DNA of 64,000 nt from NCBI GenBank assembly GCA_964019415.1, contig OZ025878.1:1285001-1349000 (forward strand). The letters run 5' to 3'. The position numbers and the translations under genes are program-made. This document shows, piece by piece, positions 33,630 to 44,232 of this stretch. Numbering within the stretch: position 1 is the first letter of the stretch; the number at the start of each line of letters is the position of its first letter. Source of the DNA: Ianthella basta (lineage: Eukaryota; Porifera; Demospongiae; Verongiida; Ianthellidae). Below the pieces are notes generated by a model that made no database searches, was not told where the DNA came from, and was given only the letters and a program-made list of their open reading frames with translations.

Positions 33630-36600
33630 ATGGATACATACGTAGTGACTCTTCTGCTTACTCTACATGACTCAGATGCTGTAACCTTGATGGAGGAGCT
33701 GTGCTATGTTCCTTTTGGCATTAAGGAACTTACTGTGACACCCAGCGGAGGCACCTTCTCCTTGGGAAATAGTGATGCATCACTGGAAATCCCTCCCGGA
33801 GCTGTGATGACAAATACACCTATCCGCTATGCCATCATTCTGCATGGCCCATTTGTGCTCCAACCTGGCTACAGACGTGTGTCTGTTGTCATTTACCTCA
33901 ATCTCAACAGAGCTACGCTTTTGCAGCCAATCTTCCTGAATCTGGCTGACTGGTGTGAAAGAAGGTACAGCACACAGCAGTATGAGCTCACATTTTTCAG
34001 AGCATCACATGAGATTAAGGCAGAAGGTGAGAACAGGGAGTATCATTTCTGTCCTCTACCAAACTCTGACCACCAAAGTGAAGATGTCCTAAAGATTATT
34101 GAGCCAAAATCCCATTATGCAAAAGTTCTTAAAGAAGGTCGTCATGGCATACATGATCTGTACTGTGCAATGCCAATTCAGAAGCGGGACCCAAGAGCAA
34201 ATAACCTCCAAATTCGAATTTTGTTTACGTGGAAATCTCAGTCTTGGATAATGGTTAGTCCTGCATTGAACTTTTTAATATTTTATGACATTGTATGCAA
34301 CATTATAATATGTCTTCGTCATTTTGTTGGTTTATTTCCCTGCATGCATTCAGGTGCTCAAGGATTATTATATTGTGAAGGAGAATTGGAAAATGCACCT
34401 AGCAATTAAATCTTGTGAAGTATTTCCCATGAATACTCCTGTTGAAGCAAAATTGGACAGTGAGAGTGGACCAGGTTGGACAGCCTCACTTGCAGGACTA
34501 TATGCAGTGAGCAGTTTAATTATGTTCATACATTTATATAGCATTGTGATAAAAAGTTATTCACTTCATGCACTGAAACGTGAGATTTCAAATAAAGAAT
34601 AGGGGTAACTAAGTCATGAGTGTGACTTGATGTGAAGTTGTTGAGAGGTCATTATCTTATAGCGTACAAAACCAATAATTGACCAGTTTTTGTACCTTGT
34701 ACTGTAACTCAGATGCTGAATAGTCTGACGTAGCCCAGACACACTTCCAGCCATTTTATATTGCGCAAAGGGCAGGAAATGGGTCTAGTAGATTTCATAT
34801 GCGACGCTGGTTCCTCCCACGCAGTACGGTAGGTGTGAAAATCATAACTTTACACCCACAAGTTTTGATAGTGGGAGGCCAGTGGGCTTACAACTATAGC
34901 CACCGACGTTGGCATCGTGTACCCTCGTACGCGATCGTATACAGCTGGCAAAAGGCCGTAAATAAGAGACTCACCAAAGCCAGTCGGCAGTGACACGAAG
35001 ACATCTTTCCCCGATACGAACTTGTCAATCGCTAGCAACTGCTCCTTCTTCAGCTTCTCGTAGCTGTGCTCCTTCGCAACTTCGGCGATCAGCACTCATT
35101 TACCACCTCTGACGCTCTATCATTCACCACCTCTGACACTTGCTTCGACCATCTTCATTTACGCCAAACTAACCCACAGCGAGCATCGGTGAATATCAAA
35201 GCATCATTAACATTTCATGCCCGCCGATTCCTGGGGGTATTGAACATCGACACCTGGCAAATCTACCAGATCCACTTCCTGCCCTTTGCACAATATAGAA
35301 TGGCTGGAAGTGGGTCTGGGCTACGTCAGACTAACGCTGAAAGTCGCAGAAGCTTGATTCTTGCGGTGAAAGATAACTGAACGGCCCATTCTCTCACACA
35401 GCCATTTTGAAGCCATAACTAAATTCATTGCCTAAGTGCTTGCCATTTCTGTGGGCATTGATGTTCACCAATTATTGACCATACATACAAACGCCTAGTA
35501 CCAAATTGTCGACTGGTTCTCACAATTTGTTTAATAACTTCGCTTCGCAACAACCCTGCAACCTGGGATTTGGCAGGATTGCAGAGCAAGGTGTACCAAG
35601 CCTGTGTAGTAGATTTTGAGAGGAAGGCTGGTAGCGTTCGCGAGCTGCAAAGTGTTCAGGTAAAATGCACACACGTTTATTCATGCGCCCGTTCACGCAG
35701 CAATGATTTTTGTGTAAAGAGGGCCTTTCCTTCTCTTAAAACAAGCAACTAACGTTTACCAGAGTCTAAGGGAAGCCTTCTAATCTTCTATTGTGCAAAC
35801 GTCCCTTACTCTGTTTATGGTTTTGTAAACGTCTGCAAACTATTGTACGGATGATTCAGGATACTACAGGTTGATAATTGGTACCGGTCGATAATTGGTT
35901 TCGTATGCTAGTAGGCTACTACAGCAGACATGCAGGCCAGGGTGATTTCACAGATATGTATAGTCACTGGATGGTGCATCAAGCCTACTTCTTGGCTATT
36001 TCAATGTGTCTCAGCAGTCTGGGGGGACAGAGCCCTATAGACCAGTTACGTGTAACTCAGGAATGTTGTGGTTTAGGTAATAATTGCATATGACGTCATC
36101 ACTGGTGACAGTTTAATACATTGAAAAGATTGAGGAAAAGGTGTTGCACCGGCAGCCTTGAGCGCTTCGTGCCAAATGTTCTCATTTAAATGGCCTGGCT
36201 GAATGGTTCGCATGAATACGCATCTGACGGTCGTTGATTGAAGTTGCTAAGACATACAGTTGCCGAGATCGAGACTAGTGAAGGGGGATTTGCCGACATG
36301 AGGGACCAGAATGTGGCGAACGAGACTTCTTGACATGATTTCAGCAAAAGCACCACAGCAGGCACCCAGATGGAGACGTCTGGAGTGAGACTAACCGGCG
36401 AGTAACGGCTAATATGGCTATGACCCGCACCCTTGCATTACCATCACTACTTGTAGCTAACCTTGATACTTTGTAGGTGGTAGTTCAACTGGAAGCTATT
36501 CTGTGTCCAGGAGTGTCGAAAAATCCTGTCTAGAAGACTTGTTCGCCACATTTTCGTCAGCGTGTCCCCCTTCATGAGTCTCGATCTCAGCGACTATAGG

Positions 36601-39600
36601 CTGTATCAACCTCAATCAATGACCGTCAGGTGCGTATTCGTGCGAACCATGTAGCCATGGGAACATTTGGCACGAAGCACTCGAGGCTGCCGGTGCAACA
36701 CCTTTTTGCCTATCTTTTCAATGTAATAAACTGCCACCAGTGATGACGTCATATGCAATTGGTTAATCGTCAGTATGGAGTTCACAATCGACAGCTGTGC
36801 ATGAGAGCACTACGTTTCCAAAGGGTTTTGGACACCGGAGGTAGGAGAAGAGCTGTCTAGACTTGTCAGCATGAGGAAGCTGAAGGCAATTCGAATGGTA
36901 TCACTGTGAAGACTGACGTTGATATCAGTTGTTAGTAATTTACTGTGGAAGATTTTGGCAGCCTTTTCTTTGTTTTAGTGCTGGAGCAGTACGCTTGTGT
37001 GCGAAGTGACAGGCAGCAAGCAAGCATCAACAGATCTACCAAAAGGAGGCTTGGATTCTCCTTTGTATGTTGAAGAATTCGTGGATCAGGCTAAGGAATG
37101 GAACGAAAACAGTCCTGATATTGTCAAACAACAGTGTGTGTACTTCCCAGCCACATTTGATCATCATTGCAATCTAGCTCTTACCTGTTTCGGATTAGCC
37201 ATTTTGCTGTGAATATCATTATGACATAATGCTTGCCCAACTGCGAAAGTAAATTCTGCAAAATGCAATAATTTCATCAATCCACCAAAACAAATTTCCA
37301 CCACATTTCCAGCCTTATAGTATATGATTTAGGTGCAGCGTTGAAGCACCTTTTACCATGGATACAAGGATCTATAGATATTGCGTAGGCTCAGTATGCA
37401 AGATATAGGACGACATGTTAATTTTCTTTCTGCAAGGATGTTTTTTACAATGCATGAATGTTTATAATTGAATTTTTCTTGGTAGGTTTGCAAATGGTGA
37501 CATTCATGAAAATTTTTTATCATGATCATTGTTGTGCAATATGCATTTCTGCTTTTGTGTATTGATTATGTTTGCAAGCATTTTACACCCTATCACAGTA
37601 AATTATCTGAATCCTAGAACTATATAATATTATATGGATGTACAATTACTTAACACTCTGCAGATCAGCCGAGAGGATATAACATCTGGGATTGCTTCAT
37701 TTGCCCAGCCACGTCAATTAAAGCAGGCAATTGAGGAGGAGTACTATCCTCCTTCAGTGAAGTGCATTGTTTCCTACAGTCAGCTGTACCAATGTGTACA
37801 ACAGAAAGTTAAGATCAACTTAACAGGTGCCAATCTCACCTTTTCCTTTGATGTCATGGAAGGTACGTAGGTATCTAACAATTGTGGGCAGTGCATTATG
37901 TGCATTTGTCATAATATCAGACGTCACACTCGTGACGTCTATTTAGGAATGTGCTTGATAAAAATGGCCACTCCTGTCTTAATGTAATAGCACGCTTCGG
38001 CGCAACCAGCCAAACATCGGCGGTGAAGAACAAAATTAAAGGACATGGGTAGGTTTCTTTCGATGTATTGAAGACGAAAGCAAAGTCAAAGCCAGCCTGG
38101 AATTTACGTAAGAGAAAGCAGTGAGGGCTACTCAGACTCCATTTGTTCTTTTCATAATATTATTATTCTCCGTCCTACTGATATTTTGCGCACTCCTAGC
38201 GCACAACACCGAACACCTATGGACCCCAATTTCTAAGAGTACTTACGTGCATACATGAAGGACTAGGATCTTAGTGCCGGTGGCAATCCAGTAAGTACAG
38301 CGCTGGAACTAGTGTGGAGTTTATGCTCCATGTATTAGCATACCCCAGTGCCACCATTTTGTTGAGAATTTCTGTGCATAAACTTGCTAGCACAGTGAAA
38401 GCTGGAAATGTGAAAAGTGTAGAAACTGGTATAATAAAGAATTCCTTTAACATTTCAGGAGATTTAGGAATGACCTGCAGAAAAAAAAACATAGAAACAA
38501 GCTACTGAGCACTATGATATACTGTATTTCGCAAAATGTTCGCGACCAATAATTTTCGCGAATGATGCAATTCGCGAAGATTTCTATCACGAATTTTATA
38601 TGCATATAATACCTATGGTATAATAATAACTTGTGTATGCACGTGATGTCATAATAAATTGGCGGATCAACAAACAGCGTGTAGCTCTTTCATTTGCTTG
38701 ATTTCAGCAGAAGCGATTGCTCCTGCTATTTATACTAAAAAGGCTTTAATGTCTTCCTTGTAGAGTCTCCTTTGCGAAATTTTTATTCGCGAACATTTCT
38801 GACATTCATTTTGGCAGTGATTCGTGAAATTTTTATGTCATGAAAATTTTGCAATATGCGGTACTTCATTTCTGTGGAGGTGACTCAACATTCCTAATTT
38901 CCTTGTACATGGAACTAGTTAGTTAATCATGCACATTTTGGGTCTGTGTACAAGGGAATTAGGAATTCAAATGAACTCCACAGAAATGAAGTATATCATA
39001 GTGCTGAGTAGCTTGTTTCTATGCTTTTCTGCTGGCCACGCATGTGGGACATGTCCTATGTAAACAAACGCTCAACAATGGCGGCCAATTTTTGACCTTC
39101 GTATAATTGCTTATATCTCCTGCAAATTTTGTTCAATCAAAATCAGACGAGTACCAGAAGAAAGAACAGACTCAGCTCTCCATTCCTACGTACGATATCT
39201 GATGATGGCGCCTTGCGACATTGAATAATGTCACCGCCAACGAAGCCATCAAATTAGCGGGAAATATCTTTCTGGCTATCGGTGGAATGTTTAAAAGGAA
39301 AAAGGACAACATTAATCTGTTCATACACAGACGATCTAACTTTTGTATGCATGCATTGTTGTTAAACCAATACTATGCAAAGTTACAGCAAGAAAACTAA
39401 CTTACGTTTCTCTCTGGCCAACTTTCGCGCAATGTAGCTCCTCACAGGAAGTGAGAACGAACAATGCATGCATGGAAACGTTAGATAATTTCCTTAGCAT
39501 GCGAAACGAGTCATCAACGTGCCTCTTACTGCCAACACCAATAGCCAGAACGTTCTTTTCGTGGATAACCGAAGCTATCCGCCCTCGGGGGCCATGTCCC

Positions 39601-41904
39601 GTGACGTCCTCGTGATATTCCTAAAAAATGGCTGATGGCAATATAGCACATCGCGCTGTTTGACATTTTCGCTCGAACGATTCGATCATGACTGCGCGGT
39701 ACGGCTTCTTTCGTCCTTAGGTACATACCTAGCTGCCAGATACGGCGTTCTAGGACGATTTCTTTCTTAAGACTTCGCAAATCACGCGCACATCACATGA
39801 CATTGCGCACGTTGCCACGGAAACAGAGAAATTCACAACATTTATGTTATGATTTCCCTTATGTAAACAAAACTGGACATGTCCCACATGCGCATTCCTA
39901 AAGGCTTAGAGGGAGGTATGAATGTTCATAAATTAATGCACTGTCTTGCTTGCTGGTGGCCTTACCTAATGCATAGAGTTTGGAAAAGGCCAAATTCAGT
40001 CTACAATCTTTCCTTGATTATGACGTAACAGCGCACTGAATATCCTCGTCATTCAGCTATGCAAATAGCTGAAAGAATAAAAAACACAAAGCGGAGAAAA
40101 AGGGCCTGGGAGCCACTGTTCTGTGATGTCATACTTCCGTACCGAAATGGCGCATCGACAGCGGATTGCATAAGGTTCAATGGACGGCAATGAGCGCAGC
40201 CTTCATAAGGCTTTGCACATGCAGAGTTTGCTCATCAGACGTGTCTTCAAACCGATCGTCCTAGTTGTTCAGCCGAAAAAGGCTGAAGGAAGACCTTTCC
40301 GGGCACCTTAGTCGGCTACTGTTGGTGCCAATCGAGTATGGCGACAGCTTGCCGCAGTACGTGTGCAAGCCTAGCAACAGCTCAGTCCATCGAAGAACAA
40401 TGCTGCCAGACTTACTTCCAGCGAAGTCGATAAAGAACGGCAACACCTCGTAGCAGGCCGACTTCCCAAAACCAGTCGGTAGCCACAGAAGTACGTCCTT
40501 CTGTTGGTAGAAATAACAAATAGCAGTCAGCTGTTCTTGCTTGAGCGCGATACTAGAAAGTCCAACGCGAGAAAGTGCGTACGACAGAGCGTCAGTAAAT
40601 AGCCTGTCCTCTGTAACCTGCGCAGTAGCCATTGCCGTAGTTGACTTCTACGGATAATATACGGACGTGTCAGTTTCTGTTCCCCTACTTTTGGGGGAAA
40701 ATTTGCGCATGCGTGAACAGTGTATACCAGGCCGTCTTTCCCGCCCACGCTAATTATCGTGGACGGCCTGGGGACGAGGCTAGTGACCCACATGCAAACA
40801 CTAGCTGAGACAAGAATTCCCTGGTCTGAATCAGTGCCCTCCCTGTAGCCGCGAATGATGCATATATGTGTCATTTGTTAGAATGCGGGTAAACCCGAAT
40901 TAAGCATATATGCATCAAAGACGAGGTGCTCACTTTTACAGCGATTTTCCACTGCTACAAAAGGACAGCAGCTTGGAATGGTTTGTAGCATATTAAGTAG
41001 TCCTCTGGCTATCCTATGACGGGCATTTTGTCTCCCTCGAGTGCACACATGAAGTGCAATCAAGCGCTGAATTTCAACCAAAGTTACGCGAAGTCTGCCT
41101 CTGCACAAGGTAAGTAAACGCACGTTGGGTGGCGTGCTGTAAGTACGCACAATCAATGGGGAAGCAAGTTAGATGATAAGGAGGTAAAGCGATGTATGAA
41201 TATCCTATGTATCGAGCCAAAGAGGAGTGAATGCAGAAACTTATCTCCATCATCCTTTTTGGCCAAGCATTCTTGTGAAAAGGCACTTTCAAAACTGGCT
41301 TCCACATGACGTCTTAGCGAACTCTGAACGTCCTCTTCAGCCACTAATTGTGGACTTCTGGTCGACGGGCAGAGACATGAATAAAACAATGTGCTGTGGC
41401 ATCAGAGGGTTTATTATGATGTCATAAGTCCACTTAGTATTCAGACGATTAAAATCATTCTTTGAATATTTGGTTACTGAATGACTGTCAGCTATTTGGT
41501 TATTCCTTTGTCACTTAGTATGAAGGAATAGGAGAATAGAATGGTGAGATGAGCAGAGGATGGTTGGGCTTGCTGGAATTTCTCACTGATCACATGTAGT
41601 AATACTAGTGCACATGTGAAACACACATGAGCCTTGCAATGCGAAATAGGGAATTCATTGTATGTGAGCAGCTCTGTTAGTAAATATACCTCAAATACAC
41701 ATTAATGTGAAGTAATGAAACATAGGCTTCTGAATTGAATTCCTTCCTATTTATCAATCGATGCAATGGACTCATGGAACACTTGTGTATACCTCCCTTT
41801 TTGTAGCTGGCCCATGGAGTAATGTCCTTGAGAGCAATGTCTCCAGTGAGGAGAGTAGCCCTAGCCCAAGTAGTACCCCCATCCCCTCAGCAAGGAAAAG
41901 ACGT

Positions 41905-41988
<84 letters not shown>

Positions 41989-44012
41989 GTGTGTGTATGT
42001 GCATGTGTGTGTATGTGCATGTGTGTGTGTGTCAGTGTGTCTGTGTGTGCTTGTTTGAGTGTGTAATTGCAGAAGAATCCAATTTTCACTACATAGTTGT
42101 ATACCTCTTACAATTACAGACCTAGAATCATTAGAAGCTGCTGCGTTGAAGTTGTGCTAGTTTGTTCGATGTGTCCATCAATTGTGCATCAGATGCGATT
42201 CCTAGTTCTTTCACTTACGGTAGCATGCTACAGTTACATATGTACTGAGATTTACCTTCTTGCTGCTAGGCCGATTGTCTAAGGAGCGGGCTATATCAGA
42301 ACCTGAGCCACAGCCAAAGAAGAAACGCCCACAGCCAAATCACCCCTGCAATTGTAGTACTGGGTGTGTCTTTGTTTGCTTGCTACTGGTTATCGGCCTC
42401 TTTGTTGTGGGTGTTGGTGTATTATGGATCAACTCATCACTGGCTCCTGGACCGAGTGCTTCGAACCAAGGAGAAGGTAAGGTTGCTGTGCTTTGTGAAA
42501 TGTTTAGTGGCAAACTGTGCTAGAATGGGAAATGTTTAGTAGATGAATTAGGCAAGCAGCCAACACACGAAGTGCTGAGTTTATGCTGTTAATGTATGAG
42601 GAAGTGACAATTTGGGGGCTGCAAATGATACTTCATAGAGCGTTTAGTTTTGAAAGTGGTGTTAATGACGAATACGTATGGTGGTGTCTCTCTGGCTGCA
42701 TTATTGCTCATGTATGTATTGTTGCATAGCCAGATTGTTTGCCTGTTAAGTAAACATGTTTGTGAACAGTTCTACTGCTGTAGTGTGTGATACTGTCTTT
42801 GAGTGCTGTTCAAATGTGACATCACTCAGTGACAGCTGTTGTCACAGGTATAGGTACGTACAGGACTATTCCTGTCACAATGTCATAGTTGTGTACCATT
42901 GGGACGAACGTACAATGTGTTGTGTATAGTACATATGTGGCAGGTTCGTAGTGTCTCACTGACATACTGTAGACTGTTCTGACTGGCCTCAGCTCAGCAT
43001 CTTGTGCCCTCCCGTTGCGTCAAAGTCTGCTGTGGTCTTTGTGACTGTCTTATCTATCTCCACTTTCTTCTTGTGCTAGCTGAGATCTCAGCAGGTAGTA
43101 AAGGAGCTCTGAAACAAGATGGACAGTCACATCCAGACAGCAAAGGTGAGAAATGTGCCTGTTTTGCATGTGATAGTATGTAACTTGTGTGTGTGCATGT
43201 GTGCATTTGGGTCTTCTCTATTCCAACTTTAATGGCTTCATGTGACCAGGTTTCCTGCCCAAGGAGTGATTGATGCTTAGGTTGGATATGGTGCTACATT
43301 TGTAGGAATAGGGAGGCAAGTGTATGCAATAATGGAATTGTACTCCTCTTTTGCACTTCTCACATCTCTTACATTGCCTGCTTCCAGTCAGAACAATTCA
43401 ATGGGCAACACTCATGAATTGCATTCTTCAGTAGTACTTAGCAAGCTTGTTGGATGACGTGTGCTGCATTCATTGATTGACATCCTTGTAGTGCCTTTGT
43501 AGCAAAGAGTACTTTTTCGTAGTGAAATGTTGTGAATTGTGTTTACACTCCTTTTCTGTTACGTCAGTCAATTTATTCTTACTGCCTTTACATTTCCTTC
43601 AGTTGTTCAGATCCTGGAGAAGCATCAGAAGCGCTTCATTAGTGATTTGGATGCAAAAGAAATTGCTGGGACTCTCCAGCGGAATGGAGTGATCCCAGAG
43701 GAAATTGCAGCTGATATTGCAAATGCTCGCAGCAAGACGAAGGCAAATGAAGTCTTGTATGATCACTTGCAGTCTCAATCATCTGAGGATGACTTGAAAC
43801 GTCTCTTCCAGCTATGTAGAGAGAAAAAAGGCTATTCCGTGATGAATGCTTTCGGAACAGACATACTAGTAGAGCTGGAGCGAAGAGGTAAGCTTGCATT
43901 GGCCCTCACCCTTTCGAAGGTAACTGCATCCCTATAAGACTGCCCATGGCTGCAATTCTTGTTGGCTGCAGGTGGTTCTGCTGACTCTAGTTCAGCTCCT
44001 GGCAGAAGATGA
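33630..44012 (+). CDS. gene B: ZU5 / transmembrane / CARD protein
   Basis: Exons 33630 (or acceptor 33646)-34253, 34354-34506, 37664-37862, 41807-41902, 42270-42476, 43080-43145, 43603-43887 and 43972-44012. From ATG 33630 this is 557 codons including the stop, with matching phases throughout (0, 0, then 1 at every later junction). Order: ZU5 (about 33-142), UPA-like region (143-325), Ser/Pro-rich linker, basic KKKR, membrane helix (389-411), NSS sequon, CARD type B (about 450-545), tail ending SSSAPGRR. Most junctions are phase 1 and the middle exons are symmetric. The first coding exon may instead be spliced from an upstream kinase (kinase B), as in gene C, since the same acceptor (ACGTAG) is present. 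Predicted role: membrane-anchored death-fold adaptor or receptor (inference). Confidence 0.65.
33646..34253 (+). CDS. ZU5-domain exon of gene B
   Basis: 608 nt, identical in length to 57051-57658. ZU5 hallmarks: [20 protein letters not shown] then PGAV, PIRYAII, and a second half [15 protein letters not shown] matching the family's KPV.L.LPHC pattern. The domain ends at YHFCPLP (gene B residues 138-144), at the site where FIIND and PIDD ZU5 domains have the self-cleaving HF-S motif. ZU5 occurs in UNC5, ankyrin, PIDD, NLRP1 and CARD8. Confidence 0.85.
34354..34506 (+). CDS. exon 2 of gene B (post-ZU5)
   Basis: 153 nt, phase 0-0, [20 protein letters not shown]... then DSESGPGW. The paralogue 57754-57906 is about 80% identical by eye. 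It is part of the region that would correspond to a UPA domain; similarity to UPA is not proven. Confidence 0.7.
34721..35333. mobile_element. TAGTCTGACG-TIR element with 8-bp duplication carrying a RecQ-like fragment
   Basis: Long inverted ends (more than 70 bp) start TAGTCTGACGTAGCCCAGAC. Target duplication ATGCTGAA/ACGCTGAA at 34713-34720 and 35334-35341, with the empty site at 25389-25396 of copy 1. The minus strand 35095-34850 encodes a RecQ/DEAD helicase N-terminal piece ([20 protein letters not shown], then LPTGFGES). Confidence 0.8.
34850..35095 (-). pseudogene. RecQ-like helicase fragment
   Basis: About 80 codons covering the Q-like motif and Walker A. The Walker A reads LPTGFGES where LPTGFGKS is expected, so the ATP-binding lysine is lost. 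It is confined to a transposon, not a host helicase. Confidence 0.6.
36082..36760. mobile_element. foldback element with arms of about 260 bp
   Basis: Ends AATTGCATATGACGTCATCA and complement. The arms at 36082-36340 and 36500-36760 pair over nearly their full length (for example GTTGCACCGGCAGCCT with GGCTGCCGGTGCAAC). The flanks GGTAAT and GGTTAAT are a possible imperfect target duplication. A central unpaired part of about 160 bp has no gene. Confidence 0.8.
37664..37862 (+). CDS. exon 3 of gene B (conserved post-ZU5 region)
   Basis: 199 nt, phase 0 to 1: [46 protein letters not shown]. Closely matched by 59161-59359. The conserved beta-rich end resembles the kind of region that follows ZU5 in UPA-containing proteins, without a certain match. 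Confidence 0.75.
37917..38235 (+). repeat. dispersed repeat with TGACGTC hairpin end (copy 2)
   Basis: Inverse copy of 8590-8925, starting ATCAGACGTCAC..GTGACGTCT and ending near ACACCTATGGACCCC, just after exon 3 of gene B. Confidence 0.65.
38480..39032. repeat. inverted repeat pair around AT-rich interior
   Basis: CATAGAAACAAGCTACTGAG...TGATATAC near 38490-38522 is the complement of GTATATCATAGTGCTGAGTA...TTTCTATG near 38991-39023. A second nested pair is at 38870-38915 and 38948-38990 (ATTTCTGTGGAG, ATTCCTAATT). The interior contains many TTCGCGAA motifs. Probably nested MITEs. Confidence 0.6.
39039..39892. mobile_element. TIR element with CGCATGTGGG ends (copy 2)
   Basis: CGCATGTGGGACATGTCC at the left and its complement ending at 39892, with TGTAAACAAA inside both ends. 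It is the reverse-oriented relative of 27308-28159. Confidence 0.7.
39998..40100. repeat. dispersed repeat GTCTACAATC...GACGTAACAGC (copy 2)
   Basis: Second copy of the repeat at 31558-31660, same orientation. Confidence 0.6.
40261..40632 (-). pseudogene. RecQ-like helicase fragment in a transposon remnant
   Basis: The minus strand from ATG 40632 encodes [20 protein letters not shown] then [19 protein letters not shown], a RecQ-type Q motif and intact Walker A, ending after about 120 codons. Downstream (40690-40785) lies an end ACGAGGCTAG resembling the TAGCCTCG terminus of 32992-33574, plus a hairpin with GGACGGCCTGG. It looks like a captured helicase 5' part or the remnant of a helicase-bearing transposon. 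Confidence 0.6.
40786..41806. other. intron sequence without recognised gene
   Basis: It includes a stretch at 41265-41400 similar to 53470-53560 (TCTTAGYGAACTYTG, CTTYTGGTCGACRGGCA). Otherwise I see only short non-conserved frames. Confidence 0.4.
41807..41902 (+). CDS. Ser/Pro-rich linker exon of gene B
   Basis: Acceptor TTTTTGTAG, phase 1-1, [20 protein letters not shown] then TPIPSARKR. The donor GTACGT opens directly into a TG microsatellite. Confidence 0.6.
41903..42062. repeat. (TG)n microsatellite at a 5' splice site
   Basis: Runs from the donor GTACGTG of the linker exon for about 150 bp with a few CA/TA interruptions. Confidence 0.95.
42270..42476 (+). CDS. transmembrane exon of gene B
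   Basis: 207 nt, phase 1-1. [29 protein letters not shown], then the hydrophobic run [20 protein letters not shown], then [16 protein letters not shown] single-pass helix of about 22 residues with basic residues on its N-terminal side and a glycosylation sequon just after it. Gene C has no counterpart. Confidence 0.75.
43080..43145 (+). CDS. short linker exon of gene B
   Basis: 66 nt, phase 1-1, [20 protein letters not shown] then K; acceptor TTGTGCTAG, donor GTGAGA. Links the membrane exon to the CARD. Confidence 0.55.
43603..44012 (+). CDS. CARD (type B) exon and terminal exon of gene B
   Basis: 43603-43887 encodes [20 protein letters not shown]...[14 protein letters not shown]...VLYDHLQS...LKRLFQLC, about 90% identical to 282-564. 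43972-44012 adds [13 protein letters not shown] and TGA (44010-44012). A death-fold domain for homotypic interaction. Confidence 0.7.
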
Positions 44013-44130
44013 AGTGACAATCGCCTATTTTATTGTTTACTGTACTCTTTAAAGGAAGTAACGCTAAGTACTTTGTTTGCAGTTAGCATAGGTGAGCAAT
44101 AGCTATGTGTGCACATGTGTTGGTGTGTGG

Positions 44131-44232
<102 letters not shown>

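Larger units (their letters stand above)
34662..35908. mobile_element. TA-flanked CGTAC-TIR element (copy 2) with nested insertion
   Basis: Same family as 25337-25966; TA at 34660-34661 and 35909-35910. The uninterrupted site survives in gene C near 58065 (CTTATAGTGGGCTAC). It is interrupted by the 34721-35333 element, which accounts for its double length. Confidence 0.8.

Noticed and set aside
34850-40632. RecQ-like stretches as genuine host helicase genes
   Set aside because: Only the N-terminal portion is present, twice, within or next to TIR elements, and one has lost the Walker A lysine.
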